64,000 nt of DNA from Croceivirga lutea (GTDB taxonomy: Bacteria > Bacteroidota > Bacteroidia > Flavobacteriales > Flavobacteriaceae): positions 620,001-684,000 of the forward strand of contig NZ_JACJUK010000001.1 of assembly GCF_014235875.1 (NCBI RefSeq), read 5' to 3'. A program made the position numbers and the translations under genes. Under the pieces are notes generated by a model that was given only the letters and a program-made list of their open reading frames with translations, had not been told where the DNA came from and did not search any database. Shown piece after piece: positions 24,931 to 34,713 of the stretch (its first letter is position 1; the number at the start of each line of letters is the position of its first letter).

Positions 24931-26955
24931 TTGACAAGCAGATTCATCCCCATTTTGCAGCGAAAATTCTCATGTTTATACCTGATATTTTTTCTTGTAT
25001 TTTTTTGTATTTCAATTTCTGCATTCGGACAAAAAAATCTGATAGACAGTTTACATCAGAAGATTGTAACCATTGAGTTACAAGACAATTTTAACCCTCA
25101 AAATACAAACTACATTGATTTACTCTTTAAAATTTCTAGAAGCTACATTTATCACAACCATGATAGCTTAAGGTTCTATGGAAACCGCGTTATTGAGTTA
25201 AGTAAAGAAATCAACTACCAAAAAGGTTTAGCGGGTGGTAACTTATCAGTTGGTGAGTATCATATATTAAATGCAGAGTTTGAAAAAGGGTTTGAACTGG
25301 TAAGTAAGGCTGAAAATTTAGCACGAGGTGTAGGTGCTGATACTATTAAATTAAAAAGTCTAAATTCAAATGCCATGGGGCGTTTTATGATGGGTGATTT
25401 TCCTAAAGCTTATCTCCTATGCAAACAAGGAGAAGAGGAGGCAGATAGCTCAAAAAATCAACAAATGCAAGCTCTTTTTGCAATGAATTTAGCCACAAGT
25501 TTCTCTATTTTAAAAGACCATGAACAAGCACAGCCCTATTACCAAAAAGCACTTGCCGTTTTAGAAAGTTATAAAGACGAAGAACTTAAAGCAGAGGTAT
25601 TAAGCAATCTTGGTTATTTGAATCTACAAACCGGAAATTTAAAAAATGCAAAGGCTTACAGTAAAGAAGCAATTAAAACATTTCAAAAGACTAATTTCTA
25701 TTCATGGGAAGCTTTTACTTGGACCACACTTGGAGAGGTTCATATTAAAGAAAAAAAATATTCAAAAGCACTAGAAAATTTTGATGCTTCAAGTAATTTA
25801 CTCAAAAATGTAAGAGATAATCAAAGACTTGCTGAAAATGAAATTGGGTATGCCAAAGTTTACTTTGAGTTAGATAACTTGGATGAGAGTTATAAACATG
25901 CCAAAAAAGCTAAGGTAGCAGCTTCTGAAATTGATTATCATCAGGGTATTGTAAGTGCTTCAAAAATTATATATCGTATTGCATCAAAACAAAATAACAC
26001 CGTTGAGGCCTTAGAGAATTTACAGTTAGCAAACCACCTTTCTGACTCAATTTTAGAATCTGAAAACAAAACCAGATTTCTACTTTTAGAAACGCAAAAC
26101 CAACATCTATTAAATAAAGAAAGATTAAAGCTAGAAAATGAAAAACAACTTAGCCTAAGAAATATAGTCTTAATATTCTCTATAGGTATTTTAATTGTCC
26201 TCGGATTACTCTTTTATTTAATAAGTAGAAATGCAAGAAATCAGAAAAAAGCCTTTAACAAACTAAAAGAATCAAATTTTACTAAAGACCGAATTTTTTC
26301 AATTATTGGTAAAGATTTAAAGGCTCCAATAAATACGCTTCAAGAAATTTTAGAGCATTATAAAAACACCAATATATCAGATGAAGATATTCATTCAATG
26401 ACGCCAAAGCTAAAAGAAAATGTTGAACTCAATTCGTTTATGTTGAATAACCTTTTGTTATGGGCAAAAATTCAAATGAATGGTTTACCAACCAATCCAA
26501 AAGAAGTGTATTTGCTAACGACAATAAATACTGTATGCGACTCTTTTAATAATTTAAATAGAGAGAAAAAACAACTATGTAGAAAACAAGTTGAAGAAAG
26601 TGCTACAGTTTACAGTGATGCTGAACACTTAAAAATAATTTTAAAAAACCTTGTTTCTAACGCCTTAAAATTCTCGCCTACGAATTCAACAATAAAATTT
26701 AGTTCTTTTAAAGAAGGAAATTATACCTTTATTTCCATCTCCAATGTTGGTCCTGTTATAAGCACACAAACGTTAGAGGCCATAGAAAATGGCCAAGTAG
26801 TTGAACCAGAGTTAGGAACCAATGATGAAAAAGGAACTGGTATTGGTTTACACTTAACTAAAGCCTTAGTGGAACTTAATAAAGGTTCAATAGATATCAA
26901 AAGTAATGATGAAAATGGAACTACCGTTACCCTTAAATTTCCAAATTTTAAATGA
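24931..26955 (+). CDS. TPR sensor kinase homologue lacking the phospho-acceptor histidine
   Basis: This 674-residue protein is the first of three tandem paralogues. It has a signal peptide (about 1-34, ending SISAFGQ), tetratricopeptide-like repeats to about residue 380, a transmembrane helix at about 412-432, then HisKA-like and HATPase regions. The H-box reads IIGKDLKAP, with K461 where both neighbours have histidine. In the ATP lid N605 (ISNVGP) stands where they have the aspartate of DNGIG or DSGVG. The N-box (NLVSNALKF) and the last glycine loop (KGTGIGLHL) remain. It therefore probably cannot autophosphorylate and may act as a receptor or partner. The start is TTG at 24931; no in-frame ATG precedes the signal peptide. 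It overlaps the next kinase by four bases. Confidence 0.87.
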   Translation: MTSRFIPILQRKFSCLYLIFFLVFFCISISAFGQKNLIDSLHQKIVTIELQDNFNPQNTNYIDLLFKISRSYIYHNHDSLRFYGNRVIELSKEINYQKGLAGGNLSVGEYHILNAEFEKGFELVSKAENLARGVGADTIKLKSLNSNAMGRFMMGDFPKAYLLCKQGEEEADSSKNQQMQALFAMNLATSFSILKDHEQAQPYYQKALAVLESYKDEELKAEVLSNLGYLNLQTGNLKNAKAYSKEAIKTFQKTNFYSWEAFTWTTLGEVHIKEKKYSKALENFDASSNLLKNVRDNQRLAENEIGYAKVYFELDNLDESYKHAKKAKVAASEIDYHQGIVSASKIIYRIASKQNNTVEALENLQLANHLSDSILESENKTRFLLLETQNQHLLNKERLKLENEKQLSLRNIVLIFSIGILIVLGLLFYLISRNARNQKKAFNKLKESNFTKDRIFSIIGKDLKAPINTLQEILEHYKNTNISDEDIHSMTPKLKENVELNSFMLNNLLLWAKIQMNGLPTNPKEVYLLTTINTVCDSFNNLNREKKQLCRKQVEESATVYSDAEHLKIILKNLVSNALKFSPTNSTIKFSSFKEGNYTFISISNVGPVISTQTLEAIENGQVVEPELGTNDEKGTGIGLHLTKALVELNKGSIDIKSNDENGTTVTLKFPNFK

Positions 26956-28940
26956 GAGTTAGCATAGTTATAAGTACCTTCTTAACGTTACTCATTTTGG
27001 CGTTACCAGAGGATGTTATTTCACAACAAAACAAAAAAGATAGCCTATTAACCCTTTATCAAGATTCTGAAACTTTTGAAGGTTTCCCAGTTAAACAAAG
27101 AATAGACATTCTAAATAATATTGCCAGCCTTTACATATTCAGAAATCCTGATAGTATTAAGTTTTATGCTGATGAAGCTATTAAGCTAAATCGTAATAAA
27201 ACCTATCTAGATGGATATATAAACTCTTTAATAAAGCAAGCAGATTACTATATAGAAAAAGGCAATCAAACACAAGTAGATAAATTATATAAAACTGCTG
27301 ATAGTTTAATAACTCAACCAGAGCAGTTTAAAGTTAAAATTGACTTATTAAAAGCCAAAGCTATCAATAGCTATTTTGAAGGTAGATTGAACAATATGTT
27401 GCGAAATACTTACGAAGCAATTGAGCTATCTCAACAAAATAAATTAATTAAAGATGAAGCTATTTTAAGACAAAACTTAGGCTTTTTATATTCCAATTAT
27501 CGTCTTTTTGATGAAGCTGAAGCCGAGTACATTATTGCAGATAGTATTTGGAATTTACTACAAGAAAATACCAGACGTGTTTCTGCACTTTCTAATATGT
27601 CATTAAATTCTTTAAGAGCTCAAAAATATGAGGATTTTATTAAATATAATGACTTGGGAATTAAGATTTTAAATCCAAAAATAGACCCACTTTGGGCTTT
27701 TAGAATATATAGGGCTAGAGCAGAATATTATTTAACAAAACAGTCTTATTCTAAAGCAACTAGTTGGATGAAAAAAGCTGATAGTATAATTGGTGGTTTA
27801 GTAAACAGAAGAGAAAATCTAGAGGTCTATCTTTTAAAATCTAAAATTGCTTTAGCTAAAAAAGATTATGATGAAGCTTTACACTATTCAACTTTAAGTT
27901 ATACAGAATCAGAAGAATTAAAGGATACTTCTAAAACAATTGCAGCACTAGACAATTTAAAAACAATAGCAGTTGAACAACAGCAATTTGATAAGGCGTT
28001 AGAATATTTTGATTTATCAGATAATTTAAAAGAAATATTTAATGAATCAGAGGCCGCCAGGGAACTTAAATTTTTACGTGCTAAGCAACAGTTTGATTCT
28101 GAAAGAGCTTTGATAACTATTCAAAACGAAAAAAAGTTAGCTCGCAGAAATCAAATCATAACTATAACACTTCTGCTAATTATAGCCTTATTAGCAATCT
28201 TATGGTTAATAAAGAATAATGTAAAAAATCAAAAAAAGGCGAATCTTAAATTACAAGAGTTAAACTCAACTAAAGACAAAATATTTACTATTATTGGGCA
28301 CGACTTACGCTCCCCTATTAGTACCCTACAAGAGCTTTTAGAACTTTACAAAGAGAAGGAGATTTCTGACCAAGAAATTGCGAAAATCACATTACGATTA
28401 AAAGATAATGTAGACCAGAATTCTTACATGCTGAGTAATTTGTTAATCTGGGCAAATTCACAAATGAATGGTTTTACGGCTACACCAGTTAAAACAAATT
28501 TGCTAGAAACTTTTGAAAATGTTCACAGCATATTTTTAGAAAATATTGAAAAAAAGAACATTATGTTAACCCAAGAAATTTATTCAAAACACTTTGTTTT
28601 AATAGATTCTAATCATTTAAAAATAATTCTTAGAAACCTGTTGTCAAATGCAATTAAATTTACCAATAAGAATGGGCGTATTTATTTGAAATCAAAAGAA
28701 GAACAGGAAAATCTTTCACTGTCAATAGAAGATAATGGCATCGGAATATCTGATGCTGTTATTAATTCATTAAATAAAAAAGAGACAGTTCCTACCAAAA
28801 GGGGCACGCTTAATGAAAAAGGAACCGGTTTGGGGTTACAACTTTGTAAAGAGCTTATTGAACTTAATGGTGGTCAATTACAAATTGAAAATAATAGCAA
28901 GGTTGGCACCAAAATTACCCTAACGTTTGTAAAATCCTAA
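26952..28940 (+). CDS. TPR-containing sensor histidine kinase
   Basis: The second of the tandem paralogues has 662 residues: a signal peptide ending near PEDVISQ (about 25), TPR-like helical repeats to about 370, a transmembrane helix at about 400-422, an intact H-box IIGHDLRSP with H450, and a HATPase domain with NLLSNAIKF, DNGIGI and GTGLGLQL. It should be an active kinase. Its start codon overlaps the stop of the degenerate paralogue (ATGA), so the two are made together and could form heterodimers. No response regulator is encoded nearby; the partner must be elsewhere. Confidence 0.9.
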   Translation: MRVSIVISTFLTLLILALPEDVISQQNKKDSLLTLYQDSETFEGFPVKQRIDILNNIASLYIFRNPDSIKFYADEAIKLNRNKTYLDGYINSLIKQADYYIEKGNQTQVDKLYKTADSLITQPEQFKVKIDLLKAKAINSYFEGRLNNMLRNTYEAIELSQQNKLIKDEAILRQNLGFLYSNYRLFDEAEAEYIIADSIWNLLQENTRRVSALSNMSLNSLRAQKYEDFIKYNDLGIKILNPKIDPLWAFRIYRARAEYYLTKQSYSKATSWMKKADSIIGGLVNRRENLEVYLLKSKIALAKKDYDEALHYSTLSYTESEELKDTSKTIAALDNLKTIAVEQQQFDKALEYFDLSDNLKEIFNESEAARELKFLRAKQQFDSERALITIQNEKKLARRNQIITITLLLIIALLAILWLIKNNVKNQKKANLKLQELNSTKDKIFTIIGHDLRSPISTLQELLELYKEKEISDQEIAKITLRLKDNVDQNSYMLSNLLIWANSQMNGFTATPVKTNLLETFENVHSIFLENIEKKNIMLTQEIYSKHFVLIDSNHLKIILRNLLSNAIKFTNKNGRIYLKSKEEQENLSLSIEDNGIGISDAVINSLNKKETVPTKRGTLNEKGTGLGLQLCKELIELNGGQLQIENNSKVGTKITLTFVKS

Positions 28941-29085
28941 CTCAATATAATTCTTAGAATTTCTTTCCTTTTATCGACAAAATGCATTGTATAATCGGTA
29001 AAACACACATTTTTCATCTGTTCACAACATTAATTAAGAATTCAGACTATTCTATTTTTTCTTTGATATTGTTTTTGAATAGATA

Positions 29086-31176
29086 ATGCCTACTAAACAA
29101 AAATCTTACTGGTTCAAAGCCGTCCCATTTCTAACTAAGGTAACATACCTATGGTTATTTCTTACCTTTTTTTCAGTAAGTGCTCAAAATAACTTTAAAT
29201 CTGATTTATTAAAAAAAATCAGAACATTTGAAGCCAAAAAATCTTTTAACGAAAGAGATACTACTTACATATTACATCACTGTGATTTAGCCAAGGAGTA
29301 TAGATATTTTAATTCTGATAGTCTTCATTTTTTCGCATCCAGAGCATTAACTCTCAGCGAGCTTACGCAATTTGAAAAAGGAAAAATGTTAGCCTTAGGA
29401 AGCATGGGTGATTACTACTCCAATTCTGGTAATACCAAACAATCTATTACCTATTATAACGATGCGCTAGCATTAGCTCAAAAAAGAAAAGATATAAAAA
29501 CGGTTACGCTAATAATGAATAGTTTAGCCTTAGAGCACCAATATGCTAGTAGATTTTCTAAAGCACTAAATCTATACTTAAAAGCAATTGATATAAGTAC
29601 AGAGTATAAAGATGATAATATGTTATCCATCTTAAATGAAAATGTTGCTAACCTTTATATTGAACAAAACGATTTTACACATGCGCTAACTTTCTATGAA
29701 AAGGTAAAACAAATAAATAAACGGTTAGACAATGACCTTATTTCAGCCGAAACAATGAGTAACATAGCTTCTTTATATGCTGATTTAGGAAAATTTGAAC
29801 ACGCCATGTTTAATGTTAATCAAAGTATAGCCATTTTTGAGAAAAACAATATAAGTGACTGGTTGAGCTTTGCTTACGGCGTAAAAGGAAAAATATACCT
29901 TAAACAAAATAAATTTAAATGGGCTTTGTATTGGTATGACCAAGCCTCTCAATTAGATAAAACTATTGATGACCCTAGAAATAGTATTGAGATTTTTGAT
30001 GGGTTCTCAAAAGCTTATTTAGCTGTAGAAGAAGACTCGCTAGCAGAGATTTACGCCAGTAAATGTTTTAACGTTTCAAAGAAAATTGCCGCACTTGAAG
30101 GTCAAAAAAATTCTTCAGAAACTTTATATAAAATATATAAAAATCAAGGAGACTTTGAACAAGCCGTTACTTTTCTAGAAATACATCAACAACTATCAGA
30201 TAGCCTTTCTCAAGATGATTTAACTAATGGTATAAATCTACTCAAGACAGAAATGCAATATGAAAAACAAAAAGCTGAAATTATTGCTAAAAACGAAGAA
30301 GAATTGGCAAAACAGCGAAATTACATTTATGCAGCCATCATTGTTTTTATTATTCTTCTAGGTACTAGCATACCTCTATATTTTAATCAAAAGAAATTAG
30401 TTAGACTTTATAAAGAATTAAAGGTTAATACTAAAATACTCGAAGAGCGAGAAGAAGAATTAAGACGAATTGATAAAACTAAAAACCAACTGTTTTCAAT
30501 CATAGGTCATGACTTAAGAGGTCCAATTGGTGGGTTACAAGGTTTACTGCGTTTATTTGCCAATAATGATATTCCAACAAATGAATTTGTAAAATATGTA
30601 CCTAAGCTTAAGACAGATGTAGACCATATTCTTTTTTCTTTGAATAATCTGCTCTCTTGGGGCCAATCACAATTAAAGAATGATATTACGCAGCCAGCTA
30701 TTATCCCGTTAAAAAATCAAGTAGAAGACAGTATTAAGCTTTTAGCTGAAAATGCAAAAGCAAAAAAGATTAAACTAACCAATTTGGTTCCAGAGAACGC
30801 CTACGTTTGGGTAGATAGCAACCAACTAGATATTATTATTAGAAACTTAATTAGTAACGCTATTAAATTTACTCCTAACAACGGAAATATTAGCGTAAGT
30901 GCTTGTTGCAGTGATACTGGTTGGGAAATTCAAGTAAAAGATTCTGGGGTTGGTATGACAGATGATATTCGTGAATCAATATTTAATACCGATACCAATG
31001 TCACCACTTTTGGTACTAATAATGAAAAAGGTACCGGCTTAGGCTTATCACTCTGCAAACAAATGGTAGAACGCAATAATGGTAAAATATGGGTAGAAAG
31101 TAAAATTAACCACGGAACAGCATTCTTTTTTACATTGCAAAAGGTTAAAAAAGAAAAACTTAAAAAAGCTAGTTAA
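29086..31176 (+). CDS. TPR-containing sensor histidine kinase
   Basis: The third paralogue has 696 residues: a signal peptide ending at about residue 34 (FFSVSAQ), TPR-like repeats, a transmembrane helix at about 413-433, a coiled linker (EEREEELRRIDKTKNQ), the H-box IIGHDLRGP with H475 and a complete HATPase domain (NLISNAIKF, DSGVGM, GTGLGLSL). It is separated from the second kinase by 145 bases in which I found no exact TAnnTTTG element. Its 3' end overlaps the convergent bshB1 gene by four bases. Like the other two it has no output domain and no adjacent regulator. Confidence 0.9.
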   Translation: MPTKQKSYWFKAVPFLTKVTYLWLFLTFFSVSAQNNFKSDLLKKIRTFEAKKSFNERDTTYILHHCDLAKEYRYFNSDSLHFFASRALTLSELTQFEKGKMLALGSMGDYYSNSGNTKQSITYYNDALALAQKRKDIKTVTLIMNSLALEHQYASRFSKALNLYLKAIDISTEYKDDNMLSILNENVANLYIEQNDFTHALTFYEKVKQINKRLDNDLISAETMSNIASLYADLGKFEHAMFNVNQSIAIFEKNNISDWLSFAYGVKGKIYLKQNKFKWALYWYDQASQLDKTIDDPRNSIEIFDGFSKAYLAVEEDSLAEIYASKCFNVSKKIAALEGQKNSSETLYKIYKNQGDFEQAVTFLEIHQQLSDSLSQDDLTNGINLLKTEMQYEKQKAEIIAKNEEELAKQRNYIYAAIIVFIILLGTSIPLYFNQKKLVRLYKELKVNTKILEEREEELRRIDKTKNQLFSIIGHDLRGPIGGLQGLLRLFANNDIPTNEFVKYVPKLKTDVDHILFSLNNLLSWGQSQLKNDITQPAIIPLKNQVEDSIKLLAENAKAKKIKLTNLVPENAYVWVDSNQLDIIIRNLISNAIKFTPNNGNISVSACCSDTGWEIQVKDSGVGMTDDIRESIFNTDTNVTTFGTNNEKGTGLGLSLCKQMVERNNGKIWVESKINHGTAFFFTLQKVKKEKLKKAS

Positions 31177-31895
31177 ATTAAGTTTGTTATCGAATCCACG
31201 GCAACAAACCTTTCTACTGTAAAACCTTCTGCAAAGTCTACCCCTACTAATCTTCCTAAATCTTGAGCTCTATAAGACACACTATCTAAAAAGTTTTTAC
31301 TACTAATAGGTGTTTCAGGTTCTTCACTATCTGCATCAAAAAATTGAGAACTGTAGGCTAAAATTGATTCCTTTTTCTTTTCAATATATCCGCTAATGTC
31401 TACAACAAAATCAGGTTTTAGATTTTTCCATTGTATGTAATGATACACCAACTTTGGTCTCCAAGGATTTTGCCATTCATCATCACCATCTAGTTTGGTA
31501 TCAATTTTAATTAAGCCACTTAAAAAACAAGCATCACTCACCAATTTTGACCCTTTTCCGTGATCTATATGCCTATCATCAACAGCGTTACAGAGAACAA
31601 TTTCTGGTTTGTATTTACGAACCATTTTAATGATTTGCAATTGATGTTCACGGTCGTTACTAAAAAAACCATCGGCAAATTCTAAATTCTCACGTATGGT
31701 CAAACCTAAAATCTCTGCTGACTTTTTTGCTTCTTTATCTCTTAAGGCCGCCGAACCTCTGGTTCCTAATTCTCCTCTGGTTAAATCAACAACCCCAACT
31801 TTTTTACCATTAGCTACTTCTTTGGCAATAGTACCACCAGCACCTAATTCGGCATCATCTGGATGCGCTCCAAAAACAAGAATATCTAATTTCAT
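31173..31895 (-). CDS. bshB1: bacillithiol biosynthesis deacetylase BshB1
   Basis: This PIG-L/LmbE-fold zinc hydrolase (240 residues) removes the acetyl group from GlcNAc-malate, the second step of bacillithiol synthesis. The metal and catalytic motif AHPDDAELG (H11, D13, D14) and the later H109-IDH112 are present, as is the BshB1-typical DLTRGELGTRGS. The start overlaps the stop of the upstream PLP enzyme by one base, so the two are co-translated. BshA and BshC are not in the window. Confidence 0.92.
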   Translation of the reverse strand: MKLDILVFGAHPDDAELGAGGTIAKEVANGKKVGVVDLTRGELGTRGSAALRDKEAKKSAEILGLTIRENLEFADGFFSNDREHQLQIIKMVRKYKPEIVLCNAVDDRHIDHGKGSKLVSDACFLSGLIKIDTKLDGDDEWQNPWRPKLVYHYIQWKNLKPDFVVDISGYIEKKKESILAYSSQFFDADSEEPETPISSKNFLDSVSYRAQDLGRLVGVDFAEGFTVERFVAVDSITNLI

Positions 31896-33061
31896 TAAAC
31901 TAAAGCTGTTTTAGCAGTTACCACCTCTAAGGCTTGCTCAATATCGTAAATAAGGTCTTCTGTTTCTTCAATACCAACAGAAAAGCGTATTAAACCATCT
32001 TTGATTCCTTGTTTAGCTCTATCCTCTGGACTCATTAGCGAATGTGAAGTTTTAACAGGTAGTAACATAGTACTTTCTACACCAGCTAAACTCATTGACG
32101 GTTTAATTAATTTCAAGGAACTTAAAAACAAAGAGGCATCTAAACCTTCTTTCAACTCAAAAGATAACATTCCTCCAAAACCATTCATTTGCTTTTTAGC
32201 TAAATCGTGCTCTGGATGCGCTGCTAGACCAGGGTAATAAACAGCATCAATTTCTGTGTGCTTATTTAAAAAGCTAGCCATTTGTAAGGCATTTTGATTC
32301 TGTGCTCTTACTCGTAACCCCATAGTCTTTAAACTACGTTCTAAAAGCCATACGGTTTGATCACTTAAACTACCTCCAAAACAAATAGAAGATTCCCAAA
32401 TTTGTTTCATATGTTTTTCAGAGCAAGCTACTGCACCTGCGCAAATATCTGAATGCCCCCCCATGTACTTGGTAGCGCTGTGTAAAACAATATCAATTCC
32501 AAAATCAACTGGGTTTTGATTAACAGGGCTGGCAAATGTATTATCTATCATACTAACAATACCATTGGCCTTAGCTAAATTAGCCACAGCTTCAATATTA
32601 GTTACCGTTAGTAAAGGATTAGACGGTGTTTCTATGTAAATAACTTTTGTATTTGAATTTATTTCTTTTTCGAAATCTTCAACTTTCCAGCCGTTAGTAA
32701 ACGAATACGATATCCCATATTTTTCGAGCTGTGTAACCGCAAAATTGTAAGTGCCTCCGTATAGCGTTTGTTGAAAAACAATGTGGTCACCAGCCTTTAA
32801 AAACGCCATTAAACAGTGACTAATAGCTGCCATACCACTACCAAATAACATTCCTGCTTCTGCATGTTCCAACGCAGCAATTTTCTTACCTAATGCCTCT
32901 TGGTTTGGCGTATTGTAATATCTAGGATATCGCTTTACATCTACATCTTCAAATGCATATGAACTAGACATGTAAATTGGAGAAACTGCCCCTTTAAACT
33001 GTTCGTCTTTTACCTCACCAACATGAGTGCATATGGTATTAATTCCTTTAGTCTTTTTCAT
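31895..33061 (-). CDS. trans-sulfuration-type PLP enzyme (cystathionine synthase/lyase or methionine gamma-lyase family)
   Basis: This 388-residue Cys/Met-metabolism PLP enzyme has the internal aldimine lysine K198 in SATKYMGGH, the cofactor-contact GSGMAAIS near residue 75, the active-site YGGTY at 101-105 and IDNTFASP at 172-179. Cystathionine gamma-synthase, beta/gamma-lyase and methionine gamma-lyase cannot be told apart by eye. Translational coupling to bshB1 favours a role in providing cysteine, the thiol part of bacillithiol, which is inference. The MATE gene lies 43 bases upstream on the same strand. Confidence 0.87.
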   Translation of the reverse strand: MKKTKGINTICTHVGEVKDEQFKGAVSPIYMSSSYAFEDVDVKRYPRYYNTPNQEALGKKIAALEHAEAGMLFGSGMAAISHCLMAFLKAGDHIVFQQTLYGGTYNFAVTQLEKYGISYSFTNGWKVEDFEKEINSNTKVIYIETPSNPLLTVTNIEAVANLAKANGIVSMIDNTFASPVNQNPVDFGIDIVLHSATKYMGGHSDICAGAVACSEKHMKQIWESSICFGGSLSDQTVWLLERSLKTMGLRVRAQNQNALQMASFLNKHTEIDAVYYPGLAAHPEHDLAKKQMNGFGGMLSFELKEGLDASLFLSSLKLIKPSMSLAGVESTMLLPVKTSHSLMSPEDRAKQGIKDGLIRFSVGIEETEDLIYDIEQALEVVTAKTALV

Positions 33062-33104
33062 GAAATTTTATTGATTTTTAAAAGTAAGAAAAATGAAAGC
33101 AATC

Positions 33105-34511
33105 TTAAACCTCAACCGTTTTCCATTTTCCTCTTTTGAACCACACAATGGCTAAAATTGCGAGTAAAACTTCAGCTGTTGTAATAGCTATAAAAACACC
33201 TACCGCTCCTAGTTCAAGTACAAGCGCTAAAATATACGCCAATGGTAATTGGTAAAGCCAGAATGAAATTAAATTAATCTTAGTGGGTGTTTTTGTATCA
33301 CCTGAACCATTAAAGGCATTGGTTACCACCATACCATAAGCGTAAAAAATGTAGCCCGCAGCAATAATTTGTAAACACAACGCGCCATTATTTACAACTG
33401 CTGGGGTATCATTAAACATACTTACTATTTGTTTTGCTAGTAATAGATAGATGATTGATACTAACCCCATAAAAAAAGCATTGTACTTACCCGTAAGCCA
33501 GACAGACTTTTCTGCTCTAGAAGGTTGTTTAGCACCAAGGTTTTGCCCAACTAACGTGGCAGCTGCGTTACTCATTCCCCAAGAGGGCATTAAAGTAAAC
33601 ATCATAACACGAATGGCAATTGTATAACCAGCTAAGACCTCGCTACCAAACTCAGACATTATTCGCATTAAAAAAACCCAGCTAGAAGTACCAATTAAAA
33701 ACTGAACAATACCTCCTATTGAAACTTTTATTAGATTATTCATCACTTTTAAATTCAGAACAAAATTTGATAGGGCTAAACGAATTTTACTCCATCCAAA
33801 AAACAAAATTCCAAGTTGAAATATTACCGCTGTTCCACGCCCTATATTGGTTGCAATTGCTGCACCCATAACACCGTATTCTGGTATGGGACCCCAGCCA
33901 AAAATAAAAATAGGATCAAGAATAATATTTAATCCATTAGACAACACTAATGCCCACATAGCAATACTAGCATCACCAGCTCCTCTAAAAATTGCATTAA
34001 TTAAAAAGAGTAATAGAATGGTAATATTACCACCTATAAGCCATTTGGTGTACCCATAGCCTTCTGCAATTAAATCAGATTCAGCACCCATTAACCCCAA
34101 GATTTCTTTACTGTAGATAAAACCAATAACACCAACACTAACTGCAACTAATACTCCTAACAAGATAGCCTGCACAGCTGCTGTTTGGGCACCCATTAAA
34201 TCCTTCTCTCCTACCCGGCGAGCTACAATAGCTGTTGCAGCCATGCTTAAACCAATTGCAACAGCGTAGACTAAGGTTATTACCGACTCTGTTAAACCTA
34301 TTGTTGCTACTGCGTTAACACTTACTTGAGAAACGTAAGCAATATCTACCAAGGCAAAAATGCTTTCCATCAGCATTTCTAAAATCATTGGTATTGAAAG
34401 CATAAAAATTGCTTTCCTAATGCTTCCTTTAGTGAATTCTTGTTCTTTGCCTGTAACGGCAATCCAGAAATAGTTGAATAGTTTTTTTATTGAAAAAGGT
34501 TGTGATGACAT
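33105..34511 (-). CDS. MATE family efflux transporter
   Basis: This 468-residue polytopic membrane protein has about twelve hydrophobic helices in two similar halves, the MATE arrangement. Typical segments are SIPMILEMLMESIFALVDIAYVSQ at the start of helix 1, IFRGAGDASIAMW and AFNGSGDTKTP, the paired loop motifs of the two halves, and AAATLVGQNLGA. MATE proteins export drugs or metabolites using sodium or proton gradients; the substrate here is unknown. It is the first gene of a probable MATE-PLP enzyme-bshB1 transcript and diverges from the M14 peptidase gene. Confidence 0.9.
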   Translation of the reverse strand: MSSQPFSIKKLFNYFWIAVTGKEQEFTKGSIRKAIFMLSIPMILEMLMESIFALVDIAYVSQVSVNAVATIGLTESVITLVYAVAIGLSMAATAIVARRVGEKDLMGAQTAAVQAILLGVLVAVSVGVIGFIYSKEILGLMGAESDLIAEGYGYTKWLIGGNITILLLFLINAIFRGAGDASIAMWALVLSNGLNIILDPIFIFGWGPIPEYGVMGAAIATNIGRGTAVIFQLGILFFGWSKIRLALSNFVLNLKVMNNLIKVSIGGIVQFLIGTSSWVFLMRIMSEFGSEVLAGYTIAIRVMMFTLMPSWGMSNAAATLVGQNLGAKQPSRAEKSVWLTGKYNAFFMGLVSIIYLLLAKQIVSMFNDTPAVVNNGALCLQIIAAGYIFYAYGMVVTNAFNGSGDTKTPTKINLISFWLYQLPLAYILALVLELGAVGVFIAITTAEVLLAILAIVWFKRGKWKTVEV

Positions 34512-34592
34512 GATGTGTAAATTATGTAATTAATGAAAGAAAAGTGCAAACTCAAAACCAAAACTCAAGTTCTGGTTTTATAGGTCCAGTGC

Positions 34593-34600
34593 TATGTTTG
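34593..34600 (+). promoter_or_regulatory. -7 promoter element upstream of the M14 peptidase
   Basis: TATGTTTG matches TAnnTTTG exactly and would give a leader of roughly 105 bases before the ATG at 34714. It shows that the much longer open frame beginning at 34594 cannot be translated from its first codon. Confidence 0.5.
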
Positions 34601-34713
34601 CGCTGCTGTACATAATTTTTTTACTTCATGATGACATAAAAATGCAAAAAAAATTCATGCCATTGCTACAAAAATGGATAAATTTCAAAATTCAATTTAG
34701 CTGTACTCCTATC

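Noticed and set aside
24931-31176. Long repeats caused by tandem kinases as a mobile or assembly artefact
   Set aside because: The three genes differ substantially in sequence and have different junctions, so they are old paralogues, not an assembly duplication.
34594-34713. 40-residue N-terminal extension of the M14 peptidase
   Set aside because: It would start inside the TATGTTTG promoter element and place charged sequence before a clear lipoprotein signal; ATG 34714 fits better.
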